This document shows, piece by piece, positions 47,887-56,607 of a DNA stretch of 64,000 nucleotides. A model generated the notes under the pieces. It was not told the origin of the DNA and did not search any database. It saw only the letters and a list, made by a program, of their open reading frames with translations. A program made the translations under genes and the position numbers. Source of the DNA: Streptomyces griseoluteus (GTDB lineage: Bacteria > Actinomycetota > Actinomycetes > Streptomycetales > Streptomycetaceae); the NCBI RefSeq assembly GCF_004784465.1, contig NZ_SRRU01000001.1, forward strand, positions 806,001 through 870,000. The letters are read 5' to 3'. The number at the start of each line of letters is the position of its first letter. Position 1 is the stretch's first letter.

Positions 47887-48549
47887 TTGCCCGGAACCGA
47901 GCCGTCGCCGCAGGTCGACCGGGCCACCGCCGACCCCCACCTGCCATTGGCATATGCCGAGGGACTGGAGCAGACCGGGGGCGCACGGGGGGCGTATTCC
48001 TCAGGATCGGCCCCGGAGCCCCGCTGTGACGGCCATCATGGGTCCATGGCGGGGCTGGATGGCATCGATCAGCCACGGGGACACAGCCGTGCTGCCGCGG
48101 CGCGTTGGTCGCCCGCGGTCGAGGACGAACAAGGGCTCAGAGCGCTCGAACTGTTCGGCAACCCCGCGGAGGCGGAGGTTCCGCTCCCGTCGCGCCCCGA
48201 GTCCGCCGCCACCGCGCGCAGACTCGCCCAGATCGTCATTCTCCGGCACTGGGGGCTGACCCCCAAGCTGACCGAGGACGCGGTCTTACTCGTCTCCGAA
48301 CTCGTGGGCAACGCCGTACGTCACACCGGCGCCCGCGTGTTCGGATTACGGATGCGCCGCCGGCGCGGCTGGGTCCGCGTCGAGGTGCGTGACCCCTCGC
48401 GGGGGCTGCCCTGCCTGATGCCGGTGCAGGAGACGGACATCAGCGGGCGGGGGCTGTTCCTCGTCGACAAGCTCGCGGACCGCTGGGGCGTCGACCTGCT
48501 GCCCCGGGGCAAGACCACCTGGTTCGAGATGCGGGTCTCCGACCGCTAG
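47887..48549 (+). CDS. RsbW-like ATP-binding regulatory protein
   Basis: A protein of up to 220 aa. The last ~125 residues form a HATPase_c domain of the anti-sigma-factor/serine kinase type: N-box VSELVGNAVRHTG, G1 box VRDPSRGLP and G2 box GRGLFLVDKLADRWG. The first ~90 residues are low-complexity. The TTG start at 47887 follows GAGGGAG; an ATG at 48046 would remove the low-complexity part. Streptomyces have dozens of such orphan proteins, most thought to bind sigma factors or anti-anti-sigma proteins; no partner gene is adjacent. Confidence 0.85.
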   Translation: MPGTEPSPQVDRATADPHLPLAYAEGLEQTGGARGAYSSGSAPEPRCDGHHGSMAGLDGIDQPRGHSRAAAARWSPAVEDEQGLRALELFGNPAEAEVPLPSRPESAATARRLAQIVILRHWGLTPKLTEDAVLLVSELVGNAVRHTGARVFGLRMRRRRGWVRVEVRDPSRGLPCLMPVQETDISGRGLFLVDKLADRWGVDLLPRGKTTWFEMRVSDR

Positions 48550-48626
48550 GAACGGCTGACTTGAGGCGGACGGACACGCCCCCGATGGGGTGAGGGTCCA
48601 CCACCCGCCCCGGCCGGAGCGCCATC

Positions 48627-49244
48627 GTGCGGGGCATGATCACAACTCGTCTGCGGCGCAGCGTCACCGCTGCCGCTCTCTTCTTCGGCGCCGTCCTCGC
48701 CACCACGGCCGCCACGCCCGCCGCCGCTCCCGCGGAGCTGAAGACCCGCGCCGCCGCGCCCTCCTGTCCGCAGTTCCAGGACAAGGTGCACGCCGCCGCC
48801 GACCGCCGGGTGGACGTCGGCCGGATCACCCCGGACCCGGTGTGGCGCACCGGCTGCGGCACCCTCTACCGCAGCGACAGCCGCGGCCCGGCCGTCGTCT
48901 TCGAGGAGGGCTTCCTGCCCAAGGACACGGTGAACGGGCAGTACGACGTGGAGCAGTACGTCCTCGTCAACCAGCCCTCGCCGTACGTCTCCACGACCTA
49001 CGACCACGACCTGTACAAGACCTGGTACAAGTCGGGCTACAACTACTACATCGACGCACCCGGCGGGGTGGACGTCAACAAGACCATCGGCGACACCCAC
49101 AAGTGGGCCGACCAGGTCGAGGTCGCCTTCCCCGGAGGCATCCAGCGCCAGTACGTCATCGGCGTCTGCCCGGTCGACAAGGCCACCAAGACCGAGATCA
49201 TGAGCAACTGCCGGAGCAACCCGTACTACCGCCCCTGGCACTGA
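48627..49244 (+). CDS. Secreted pierisin/Scabin-type DNA-guanine ADP-ribosyltransferase
   Basis: A 205-aa exported toxin-like enzyme. The signal peptide is ~1-38 (LRRSVTAAALFFGAVLATTAA then APA). The mature domain has the ADP-ribosyltransferase elements in order: Arg82 in LYRSDSR, Ser-Thr-Thr at 122-124 in YVSTTYDHD, and W160-x-x-Q163-x-E165, the Trp/Gln/Glu set of the pierisin family. Two Cys pairs (C47/C77 and C181/C195) fit disulfides. Close relatives are Scabin of S. scabies and ScARP of S. coelicolor, which modify guanine bases of DNA and mononucleotides. The GTG at 48627 has GGAG seven bases upstream. No immunity gene is adjacent, as expected for a secreted enzyme. Confidence 0.9.
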   Translation: MRGMITTRLRRSVTAAALFFGAVLATTAATPAAAPAELKTRAAAPSCPQFQDKVHAAADRRVDVGRITPDPVWRTGCGTLYRSDSRGPAVVFEEGFLPKDTVNGQYDVEQYVLVNQPSPYVSTTYDHDLYKTWYKSGYNYYIDAPGGVDVNKTIGDTHKWADQVEVAFPGGIQRQYVIGVCPVDKATKTEIMSNCRSNPYYRPWH

Positions 49245-49857
49245 GCAGCAGCTCGGCGCCGACGGGCCGATAACCGGCCACCAGGAACGCCCGCACACTC
49301 CGGGCGTTCCCCGGCGAAACCTGAGCCCACACCGGCCCGTCGGACAACTGCCGTGCGGCCAGGGCCAGTCCGCGCCCCAGCCCGGCTCCCTCACCCTCCA
49401 CTTCCAGCGCCGCTTCCAGCCGTCCACCCACCCCGCGCCCGATCACCAGCAGCCCGCCGTCGGCCACCCACACGCGGACCGAGTCCCGGCGCCGGCGCGC
49501 GCGGACCACCCGGGGATGCCCGGTGTCCGCGATCTCCCGCAGCGCCAGTGCGGGCGGGCCCGGCAGGGGGGTGCCGACCCAGAGGGCGTCGACGGTCTCC
49601 GCCGCGCGGCCGGTGCGGTCCATGAGGGCGGTGAGGAAGCGGGGGTGCATGGGGGCGGCGAGGGGGTCGCAGTCCACGGCGGCCAGGGTGGCGCGTACCC
49701 AGGCGGGGTCCTCGTCGGTGAGGACGAGGGTGTGCGCGGTGAACGCCAGTACCCCGGCGTCCCGTCGGCAGAGCTGGGGCAGGACGGTCACCGTGCCGTC
49801 CGGGGGCAGGAACCGGTCGTCGGCCACCGCGTCGAGCAGTTCCGGCAACGTCTCCAT
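49198..49857 (-). CDS. GNAT-like acetyltransferase, function unknown
   Basis: A 219-aa protein whose C-terminal half resembles a GNAT fold: a beta strand, the ALAARQL turn, and the typical last segment AQVSPGNARSVRAFLVAGYRPVGAE, where conserved Asn and Gly-Tyr occur in many N-acetyltransferases. The N-terminal half (~1-100) is not recognised. The substrate is unknown. The gene reads toward the toxin gene and its last 47 bases overlap the toxin's 3' end on the other strand. The ATG at 49857 has GAGAGG upstream. Confidence 0.75.
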   Translation of the reverse strand: METLPELLDAVADDRFLPPDGTVTVLPQLCRRDAGVLAFTAHTLVLTDEDPAWVRATLAAVDCDPLAAPMHPRFLTALMDRTGRAAETVDALWVGTPLPGPPALALREIADTGHPRVVRARRRRDSVRVWVADGGLLVIGRGVGGRLEAALEVEGEGAGLGRGLALAARQLSDGPVWAQVSPGNARSVRAFLVAGYRPVGAELLLSARGGSTGCSGSCS

Positions 49858-49966
49858 CGTGCCCGCCTCTCGGTCCGGGGGAACCGCTGGTGGTGGGGAG
49901 CGTTAATCTGACCAGCGGCAGTACGCCGACACGGTATGAGAAGTACGAGTACAGAGGGGCGGATCG

Positions 49967-50179
49967 GTGGCGGACATCGAGGAAGCACGCAAGCAGTTCC
50001 AGCGGATCGACGCGGACGGCGACGGGTTCATCACCGCCGCCGAGTTCAAGTCCGCGCTCGCCCAGCAGGGCGACTTCAACGTCACCGAGACGGTCGCCGA
50101 GGCGGTCATCAAGACCCGCGACATCGACGGCGACAAGGTGCTGACGTTCGACGAGTTCTGGGCCTACCTGAACAAGTGA
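49967..50179 (+). CDS. EF-hand calcium-binding protein
   Basis: A 70-aa acidic protein with two complete EF-hand loops: DADGDGFITAAE (residues ~15-26) and DIDGDKVLTFDE (~52-63), each with Asp at 1, 3 and 5 and Glu at 12. It belongs to the small calmodulin-like Cab proteins of Streptomyces, which are thought to buffer or sense calcium during aerial growth; the assignment to a particular Cab is not made. The GTG at 49967 gives a start directly before the first helix. It is followed by a strong bidirectional hairpin. Confidence 0.92.
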   Translation: MADIEEARKQFQRIDADGDGFITAAEFKSALAQQGDFNVTETVAEAVIKTRDIDGDKVLTFDEFWAYLNK

Positions 50180-50189
50180 CGTACCCGGC

Positions 50190-50218
50190 AGGGGTGTCCG
50201 CGCCGCGCGGACACCCCT
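50190..50218. terminator. Bidirectional terminator between EF-hand and lysozyme genes
   Basis: Thirteen-base perfect arms (50190-50202 and 50206-50218) with a 3-nt loop lie between convergent stop codons. Confidence 0.87.
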
Positions 50219-50222
50219 CCCG

Positions 50223-50780
50223 TCACCTCCCGGTCGCCCACTGCCTGAGCGCGGCCTTGCTGGAGAAGTCCGCCACGTTCTTGTCGTGCGGCTCCGAGGT
50301 GTACTGGTGGAACTTCCAGTCCGCCTTGATCCGGGGCTTGCCGGCGCTCACGTAATCGGCGATCCACAGCCCGTCGCCCGCGTACGACGTGGTGTCGATG
50401 TTCAGCCAGTAGTCCCGGTTGGTGTACAGCACCACCCGGTTGTCCGGCCGCAGACTGCGCAGCTTGCGGATGAAGCTGTCCTTCTCGGCGTTGCTCGCGT
50501 GCGTGCCGTCACCGGTCACCTCCCAGTCGACGGCCAGGATGTCGCCCGGCCGGTCGGGGGCGTGGCTGAGGAAGTACTCGGCCTGGTCGGTGAGATTGCC
50601 CGGCCACAGGAAGTGGTAGAAACCCGTGACCAGACCCGCGTCCCGCGCCGTCTTCGTCTGGGCCGCGAGTCTCGAGTTGACGTACGAACGGCCCTCCGTC
50701 GCCTTTATGAAGGCGAACGAGAGTCCGTCGGTCTCGTACGACGAGGACTGGTACGCGCTGACGTCGATGCCATGGAGCAT
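50223..50780 (-). CDS. GH25-family lysozyme-like glycoside hydrolase
   Basis: A 185-aa protein of the GH25 fold that cleaves the beta-1,4 bond of peptidoglycan. It starts HGIDVSAYQ (the family's first catalytic Asp region), then FAFIKATEG, ILAVDWEVTGDG with the catalytic Asp-x-Glu, and ends with the WIADYVSAG and HQYTSE strands, so the barrel is complete. No signal peptide is visible from the ATG at 50780; the frame is open for another 20 codons but without a secretory signal. It might therefore leave by lysis or a non-Sec route, or act inside a sporulation septum. Confidence 0.88.
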   Translation of the reverse strand: MLHGIDVSAYQSSSYETDGLSFAFIKATEGRSYVNSRLAAQTKTARDAGLVTGFYHFLWPGNLTDQAEYFLSHAPDRPGDILAVDWEVTGDGTHASNAEKDSFIRKLRSLRPDNRVVLYTNRDYWLNIDTTSYAGDGLWIADYVSAGKPRIKADWKFHQYTSEPHDKNVADFSSKAALRQWATGR

Positions 50781-51102
50781 GCAGGTCTTGTGCCCCCGCC
50801 ACCACCGCTCGGAACATCCCGCCTCCGCGCCTGTCGACACGCCGCCGCACCAACCTGCGCTCCCGTCAGGTCAATTGACGGTGAAGAACCCCTTGACTTT
50901 CTGAGCAGGTACGAAGAAAACTTCTCGAAGTTGCCGCAGTGTGTCCACAGGCGCCCCGGAGATGTCCGGCGGACCCGCGCACCGCGTGCCGTTCCCGCGA
51001 CGCCCTCGGATTCTCCGAGCGGCGTCGTACTCGTTCTCGCCGCTCAGCGTCTCTGCGCTCAGCGCTTCTCTGCTCATCCGCGTACGACGGGGGTGCGAAC
51101 GT
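50781..51102. other. 322-bp region upstream of the biosynthetic operon
   Basis: It separates the lysozyme gene from the proB-like gene. The reading frame of proB is open across part of it, but its encoded sequence is Arg/Ser/Ala-rich and unlike the family. It holds TTGACT at 50893-50898 and an inverted repeat at 50919-50932 and is the likely promoter of the operon that follows. Confidence 0.5.
50919..50932. promoter_or_regulatory. Inverted repeat AACTTC-TC-GAAGTT in the operon promoter region
   Basis: Six-bp arms with a 2-bp centre lie about 21 bp downstream of TTGACT (50893) and ~170 bp before the proB-like start. It could be an operator near the -10 or +1. Confidence 0.35.
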
Positions 51103-52197
51103 TTGCCCGAGACAGAAGCCTTACGCACGGCGGACGCCACGGCGTCGACCTGCGTCGTCATCAAGATCGGCAGTTCCTCCCTGGTCGAGGGCGCGGGGGT
51201 GGACGCCGCCAAGGCGGACGTCGTGGCCGGCATGGTGCGGCGGCTGCGGGACGAGGGCCTGACCACCGTCGTCGTCGCCTCCGGCGCCATCGCGCTCGGC
51301 CGGGAGACCCTCGGTGACGGTCCCGGCGAGGCCGGGACCCGCCGACAGGTCATGGCCGCCCTCGGCCAGGGCCCGCACTTCCAGGCCGTCGGCGCCGCCT
51401 TCGCCCGGCAGGACCTGACCTGTGCCCAGTTCCTCCTCACCCCGCGCGACATCTGGGAGCCCGAGCACGGCGCCTCCGTCCGCGCGGCCCTGCTGCACAC
51501 CCTGGCGGCCGGCGTCGTACCGGTCGTCAACGAGAACGACGCGATCATGGTGCGCAACAACGACGTGCTCGCCGCCCTGCTCGCCGCGCGCCTCGGCGCG
51601 CGCACCCTGATGCTGCTCACCGACGTGGACGGCCTCTACGACCGCAACCCCCGGCTGCACCCCGACGCCCGCCGCATCGACGTCGTGGACACCATCACCG
51701 CCGGCCTGGAGGCGGCAGCCGGCGGCGCCGATTCCGCGCACGGCACCGGCGGCATGGCGGCCAAACTCGGCGCCGCCCGGATCGCCACCCGCAGCGGCGT
51801 ACCCACCGTCATCGCCCGCTTCGACGGCGCCGACGCGGCCGTCGAGGCATGCCGGGGCCGACCGCGCGGCACTCTGGTGCGCGCCACCAGGACGGCCGAC
51901 CCCCTCCAGGCGCTGTGGTGCGCCTTCGCCCAGCCCCCCGGCGGCCGCCTGGTCTGCACCCCGGACGGAGAGGCGGCGCTCGCCGCCCGCGGACCGCTCG
52001 ACCGGCAGGGCGTCGCCGCCGCCGACGGCGACTTCCCCGCCGGGACCGTCATCGACCTCGTCACGGCACACGGTGACCTCCTCGCCCGCGGCCGCGCCCG
52101 CGGAAGCGCCAAGGAGATCACCCGGCTCCCCGCCGGAGCGCCGGTGCTGCATCCCGATGAATACGTCAGCCTGCTGGAGGTAGAACCGTGTCCGTGA
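51103..52197 (+). CDS. proB: Glutamate 5-kinase-like protein (second proB)
   Basis: Expected to phosphorylate glutamate to gamma-glutamyl phosphate. With a TTG start at 51103 it has 364 aa, matching the usual 360-370. It shows the amino-acid kinase core VVIKIGSSSL, the substrate segment VVNENDAIM, nucleotide site LLTDVDGLYD, the GTGGMAAKLGAARIA loop, and a C-terminal PUA domain (~270-360). The open frame runs upstream to 50941 but without family sequence. The housekeeping proBA of Streptomyces lie near obg elsewhere on the chromosome (recall), so this pathway-linked pair is a second set. It overlaps proA by 10 bases. Confidence 0.9.
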   Translation: MPETEALRTADATASTCVVIKIGSSSLVEGAGVDAAKADVVAGMVRRLRDEGLTTVVVASGAIALGRETLGDGPGEAGTRRQVMAALGQGPHFQAVGAAFARQDLTCAQFLLTPRDIWEPEHGASVRAALLHTLAAGVVPVVNENDAIMVRNNDVLAALLAARLGARTLMLLTDVDGLYDRNPRLHPDARRIDVVDTITAGLEAAAGGADSAHGTGGMAAKLGAARIATRSGVPTVIARFDGADAAVEACRGRPRGTLVRATRTADPLQALWCAFAQPPGGRLVCTPDGEAALAARGPLDRQGVAAADGDFPAGTVIDLVTAHGDLLARGRARGSAKEITRLPAGAPVLHPDEYVSLLEVEPCP

Positions 52198-53438
52198 TCG
52201 ACATCTGCCGTGCTGCCAAGGAGGCCGCCGCCGAACTCCGCGTCCTGCGGACGGAGGTGAAGGACACCGCGCTGAACGCCATGGCGGACGCCCTGGAGAC
52301 CCACCGCGAGCGGCTCATCGAGGCCAACGCCGTGGACGTGGAGAAGGCCCGCGCCGCCGGGGTCTCGGCCACCCTCGTGGACCGGCTGACGCTGACCGAC
52401 TCCCGGATCGCCGGCATGGTCCGGGCCATCCGCGTCATCACCGGCCTGCCCGACCCGGTGGGCCTCGGCGTCGGCCGCCAGGAGCGCCCCAACGGTCTGG
52501 TCATCGAGCAGGTGCGCGAACCCCTCGGAGTGGTCGCCGTCATCTACGAGGCCCGCCCCAACGTCACCGCCGACGTGGCCGCGCTCTGCCTGAAGTCCGG
52601 CAACGCGGCCGTGCTGCGCGGCTCGTCCATCGCGTACCACAGCAACGCCGCCATCATCGAGGTACTCCAGGAGGCCCTGGCCGGTGTCGAGGGCGTCCCG
52701 GACAACGCCGTGCAGCTCATCCACGACGTCTCCCGAGAGGCCGCGCTGGAACTGCTGCGTGCCAAGGGCTACATCGACCTGCTGGTGCCGCGCGGCGGGC
52801 CGGAGCTGATCCGCACGGTCGAGGAGAACGCCACCGTCCCCACCGTCATCGACGGCGACGGCAACTGCCACACCTATGTCGACGCCACCGCCGACCGGGA
52901 GATGGCCACCGCCATCGTCGTCAACGCCAAGACCTCACGGCCCAGCGTGTGCAACGCGATGGAGACACTGCTCGTCCACCGCGACCTCGCCGAGGAGTGG
53001 CTGCCCGGTGCGCTGGACGAGCTGAAGGGCCTCGGTGTGGAGGTACGCGGCTGCGAGCGCGTGCGCGCGGTGTGGCCGGCGGCGGTGCCGGCCGAGGAGA
53101 AGGACTGGGGAACCGAGTACCTGGACCTGATCCTCGCGGTGAAGGTCGTCGACGACCTGGACGAGGCCATCACCCACATCGGCAGGTGGGGCACGATGAA
53201 CGCGGACGGCATCGTCGCCCGGGACATCGCCGTCGCGCAGCGCTTCACCCGCGCCGTCAGCACCGGCTCCGTCTTCGTCAACACCTCCACCCGTTACTCC
53301 GACGGCGGCGAGTTCGGCTACGGCGTCGAGATCGGCGTCTCCACGCAGAAACTCCACAGCCGCGGTCCGATGGGCCTGGAGTCGCTGACCTCCGTCAAGA
53401 ACGTGGTGTGGGGGAACGGACAGGTCCGTGTCCTCTGA
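52188..53438 (+). CDS. proA: Glutamate-5-semialdehyde dehydrogenase-like protein (second proA)
   Basis: Expected to reduce gamma-glutamyl phosphate with NADPH to glutamate 5-semialdehyde, which cyclises to pyrroline-5-carboxylate. The 416-aa protein is of normal length and has the catalytic Cys255 in RPSVCNAMETLLVH, the Rossmann segment EARPNVTADVAALCLKSGNA and the C-terminal TRYSDGGEFGYGVEIGVSTQKLH. GTG at 52188 follows GGAGG. There is no proC-type reductase gene next to it, so the semialdehyde or pyrroline, not proline, may be what the pathway uses. Confidence 0.93.
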   Translation: MSVIDICRAAKEAAAELRVLRTEVKDTALNAMADALETHRERLIEANAVDVEKARAAGVSATLVDRLTLTDSRIAGMVRAIRVITGLPDPVGLGVGRQERPNGLVIEQVREPLGVVAVIYEARPNVTADVAALCLKSGNAAVLRGSSIAYHSNAAIIEVLQEALAGVEGVPDNAVQLIHDVSREAALELLRAKGYIDLLVPRGGPELIRTVEENATVPTVIDGDGNCHTYVDATADREMATAIVVNAKTSRPSVCNAMETLLVHRDLAEEWLPGALDELKGLGVEVRGCERVRAVWPAAVPAEEKDWGTEYLDLILAVKVVDDLDEAITHIGRWGTMNADGIVARDIAVAQRFTRAVSTGSVFVNTSTRYSDGGEFGYGVEIGVSTQKLHSRGPMGLESLTSVKNVVWGNGQVRVL

Positions 53439-54606
53439 CGCCGCCGGGACCCTCGGCCGCGGCCGTCCCGGACGGCTGGACGCCATCGGCCAGGCATCCT
53501 CCATCGCCGTCAACAACCTCGTCTACGAGATGAAGGAGGCGGGCCGGGACGTCATCACCCTTTCCCTCGGCGAAGCCTTCTTCGACCTCCCGCTGCCGGC
53601 GTTCGCCGCGGGCACGGGCGTCGACCTGCACCACTACACCCACTCACGAGGCGTGCCCCGCCTGCGCGAGCGACTCGCCGCGTACTACCAGGACCAGTGC
53701 CGGGTCCCCGTCGACCCCGAGCGCGAACTCATCGTCACCGCGGGTTCCAAGATGGCCCTGTTCATGGCGCTGCTCGCGGTCGTGGACCCCGGCGACGAGG
53801 TGCTGGTCCGCGAGCCGCTGTGGGTCAGCTACCCCGATCAGATCCGGCTGGCGGGGGGCGTCCCGGTGGCCGTACCGCACCAGGTGCCGGTCGGCGAGCT
53901 GAAGAACCACATCACCCCGCGCACCCGCGCCATCGTCGTCAACAACCCGCAGAACCCGTCCGGGAATCTGCTCACCGCCGACGAGGTGGCCGAACTGCAC
54001 CGGCTCGCCGACCGGTACGGGCTCACCCTCATCGCGGACGAGGCGTACAACGAATTCGTGCCGCTGGGCGCCGAGTTCATCTCCCTCGGGGTGTGCGACC
54101 CGGAGAAGCGGCACACGGTGATCTGCAACTCGATGTCCAAGAACTACGGGATATCGGGCTGGCGGGTCGGCTACCTCATCGGAAACGGCGCCTTCCTCGA
54201 CGACGTGCTCAAGCTTCAGCAGCACATCGTCACCTGCGCCCCCTCGATCCTGTGCCACTTCCTGGCCGACCACTTCACCCGCCTGCTCGCGGTGACCCGC
54301 CCGCAGATCCAGGAAGTGGTCGCCCGGCGCAACCGCGTCGAGAAGACGCTCACCGCCGCCGGGATCGAGACCCTCTCCGGGGATTCGACTTTCTACCTGT
54401 TCGCCGACATCGGCCGCACCGGCGCCGACAGCGAGCGGTTCGCCCGCGACCTGCTGCTGGACCACGGGGTCAGTGTCGTCCCCGGCAGCGGGTACGGCGC
54501 CTCCTGCGCCGGATTCGTACGCGTCTCCGTCGGGGCCGAACCGGAGGCACGCGTGAGTGCCGGGATCGACCGGCTGATCACGGCCGCGGTTCCGGCCCGC
54601 CGATGA
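53428..54606 (+). CDS. PLP-dependent class I/II aminotransferase
   Basis: A 392-aa fold-type I aminotransferase related to aspartate/aromatic aminotransferases. PLP-binding Lys238 lies in [32 protein letters not shown] and the C-terminal [11 protein letters not shown] arginine segment are all present. It overlaps proA by 11 bases. In this setting it may transaminate glutamate semialdehyde, a keto-acid precursor, or an amino acid for the peptide; ornithine aminotransferases are a different subgroup, so the simple route to ornithine is not supported by the sequence. Confidence 0.92.
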   Translation: MSSDAAGTLGRGRPGRLDAIGQASSIAVNNLVYEMKEAGRDVITLSLGEAFFDLPLPAFAAGTGVDLHHYTHSRGVPRLRERLAAYYQDQCRVPVDPERELIVTAGSKMALFMALLAVVDPGDEVLVREPLWVSYPDQIRLAGGVPVAVPHQVPVGELKNHITPRTRAIVVNNPQNPSGNLLTADEVAELHRLADRYGLTLIADEAYNEFVPLGAEFISLGVCDPEKRHTVICNSMSKNYGISGWRVGYLIGNGAFLDDVLKLQQHIVTCAPSILCHFLADHFTRLLAVTRPQIQEVVARRNRVEKTLTAAGIETLSGDSTFYLFADIGRTGADSERFARDLLLDHGVSVVPGSGYGASCAGFVRVSVGAEPEARVSAGIDRLITAAVPARR

Positions 54607-54664
54607 GCGGGGCACGACCTCCCGGCCTCCGGCACGCACGACAGCAGCGAGAGAGAAGAAGGAC

Positions 54665-54889
54665 ATGAGCGACAGCCAGGACACCGTGACCTACCAGGTC
54701 GTCGTCAACCACGAGGAGCAGTACTCGATCTGGCCGGTGGACGATCCGATGCCTCCCGGCTGGACGGCGAGCGGGCCGTCGGGCACCAAGGCCGAGTGCC
54801 TCGCCCACATCGAAGAGGTGTGGACCGACATGCGTCCGCTCAGCCTGCGCCGCCACATGGAGCGGGCGGAGACGGCGGGCGAGCGGTGA
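54665..54889 (+). CDS. MbtH-family protein
   Basis: A 74-aa protein that binds adenylation domains of nonribosomal peptide synthetases and helps their folding or activity. All hallmarks are present: [37 protein letters not shown] and LSLRR. GAAGGAC-type ribosome site precedes the ATG. It overlaps the first exporter gene by GTGA. Its presence predicts an MbtH-dependent adenylation domain, probably the one that starts at 62779. Confidence 0.96.
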   Translation: MSDSQDTVTYQVVVNHEEQYSIWPVDDPMPPGWTASGPSGTKAECLAHIEEVWTDMRPLSLRRHMERAETAGER

Positions 54890-56607
54890 GGCAGCGCGTC
54901 TCCCTCCTCTGGAGGTATCTGCACGGCCACCGCGGCCGTGCGTCCGTCCTCGGGGTCCTGGTCATGGGCAACGTCGCCCTGACCGTGCTCAACCCGCAGT
55001 GGCTGGGCCGCTTCATCGACGGAGCCGAGGACGGGCGGGGGGCCGACGCTCTGGTCGACATCGCGCTCGTGTTCATCGCGCTCACCGTGCTCAACCAGTG
55101 CGTGGTCGCCGCCGCGGGTTACCTCGCCGAGGACCTGAGCTGGCGCGCGACCAACACCCTGCGCACCGACCTCGCCGAGCACTGCCTCGACCTGGACATG
55201 TCCTTCCACAAGGAGCACACGCCGGGCGAGCTGATCGAGCGCATCGACGGCGACGTGGCCACGATGGGCAACTTCTTCTCCACGTTCGTCTTCCACGTCT
55301 TCGCCAACGCGATCCTCGCCGTCGGCATCGTCGGCGTGAGCTTCTTCGCGGACTGGCGTACCGGTCTCACCCTGCTGGTGTTCGCGCTGCTCGTGCTGCC
55401 GCTGGTCCGCGTCGCCCAGCGGCGCGCCAAGCCGTACTTCACCGCCATGCGGCAGACCAACGCCGAGATCTCCAGCTTCCTGGAGGAGAGCGTCACCGCC
55501 ACCGAGGACGTGCGGGGCAACGGCGCCGAACGGTACGTCATGACCCGCCTCGACGGCCTGCTGGACCGCTTCCGCAAGCTGATGAAGGTCGAGGCCATCG
55601 CCGTACGCGCCTCCTCCAGCGTGCTGGAGACCAGCGTCTCCCTGGCGACCGGCGGCATCTTCGCCCTCGGCGCCTACCTGATCTCGCACGGCCGCATGGA
55701 GCTCGGCCAGCTCTACGTGTCGTACTTCTACACGAGCATGCTCTCCATGGCGCTCTTCCGGATCGCCTACCGCGCCGACGGACTTCAGGTCGCCCTCGCC
55801 GGCATGGACCGCACCGCCGAGATCCTCGACACCGAGAGCCGCGTCAAGGACACCGGGACCACGCCGTTCCCCGCGGCGCCGGTCACCGTCGAGATGGACC
55901 ACGTGCACTTCTCGTACGTGGCCGGACGCACCACCCTCGACGACGTCAGCCTCACCATCCCCGCCGGGCAGTCGCTCGCGCTGCTCGGCCGTACCGGCAG
56001 CGGCAAGACCACCGCGGCCCGGCTGCTGCACCGGGCGATGGACGCCGACCGGGGCGCCATCCGCTTCTCCGGGGTCGACATCCGCGACATCCCGCTGGAC
56101 GATCTGCACCGGCACGTCGGCGTGGTCACCCAGGACGTGCACATCTTCCGGGCCACCGTCCGCGACAACCTCACCATGTTCGACCCGGACGTCACCGACG
56201 AGCGGGTGTGGAAGGCGCTCGACGGGCTCGCCGTCGCCGACTGGATCAGACAGCAGCCCGACGGGCTCGACACCGTCCTGGAGGGCGGCACCGGCGCCCT
56301 GTCCGCCGGACAGGCCCAGCTCATCGCGCTGGCGCGGGTGTTCCTGCGCGATCCGGCCGTGGTGATCCTGGACGAGGCGTCGTCCCGGCTCGACCCCGCC
56401 ACGGAACAGCTCACCGGCCGCGCGACGGCCGAACTCATGGAAGGCCGGACCACGCTGGTGATCGCGCACCATCTGTCCACCATCAAGGACCTGGACCACG
56501 TGGTGATCCTCCAGGACGGTCGGGTCCGCGAGGCCGGGGAGCGGGCCGCGCTCGTCGCCGACCCCGCGTCCCACCTGTCCTCCCTGCTCGCCGGGAGTGC
56601 CGCGTGA
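54886..56607 (+). CDS. ABC exporter half-transporter, cluster pair subunit 1
   Basis: A 573-aa fused exporter with six TM helices (~20-300) and an NBD with Walker [11 protein letters not shown]-loop VVTQDVHIF, signature LSAGQAQL, Walker [13 protein letters not shown] and H-loop AHHLST, so its own ATP site is normal except that its signature is slightly altered. The GTG at 54886 comes from the 4-base overlap with mbtH; the 30 upstream open codons are mbtH sequence in another frame. It likely exports the peptide product or an intermediate together with the next gene. Confidence 0.9.
   Translation: MRQRVSLLWRYLHGHRGRASVLGVLVMGNVALTVLNPQWLGRFIDGAEDGRGADALVDIALVFIALTVLNQCVVAAAGYLAEDLSWRATNTLRTDLAEHCLDLDMSFHKEHTPGELIERIDGDVATMGNFFSTFVFHVFANAILAVGIVGVSFFADWRTGLTLLVFALLVLPLVRVAQRRAKPYFTAMRQTNAEISSFLEESVTATEDVRGNGAERYVMTRLDGLLDRFRKLMKVEAIAVRASSSVLETSVSLATGGIFALGAYLISHGRMELGQLYVSYFYTSMLSMALFRIAYRADGLQVALAGMDRTAEILDTESRVKDTGTTPFPAAPVTVEMDHVHFSYVAGRTTLDDVSLTIPAGQSLALLGRTGSGKTTAARLLHRAMDADRGAIRFSGVDIRDIPLDDLHRHVGVVTQDVHIFRATVRDNLTMFDPDVTDERVWKALDGLAVADWIRQQPDGLDTVLEGGTGALSAGQAQLIALARVFLRDPAVVILDEASSRLDPATEQLTGRATAELMEGRTTLVIAHHLSTIKDLDHVVILQDGRVREAGERAALVADPASHLSSLLAGSAA

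Noticed and set aside
49135..49164. The ADP-ribosyltransferase seemed to have Gln-x-Gln (IQRQ) in place of the catalytic Gln-x-Glu, suggesting an inactive enzyme.
   Set aside because: The true motif is W160-ADQ163-V-E165 just upstream, which matches the Trp/Gln/Glu spacing of the Scabin/pierisin family.
51103..53438. The proBA genes as the ordinary proline pathway of this organism.
   Set aside because: They overlap an aminotransferase and lie in one operon with mbtH and NRPS genes, without proC or obg neighbours; a pathway-specific copy is more likely, though the genome would have to be checked.
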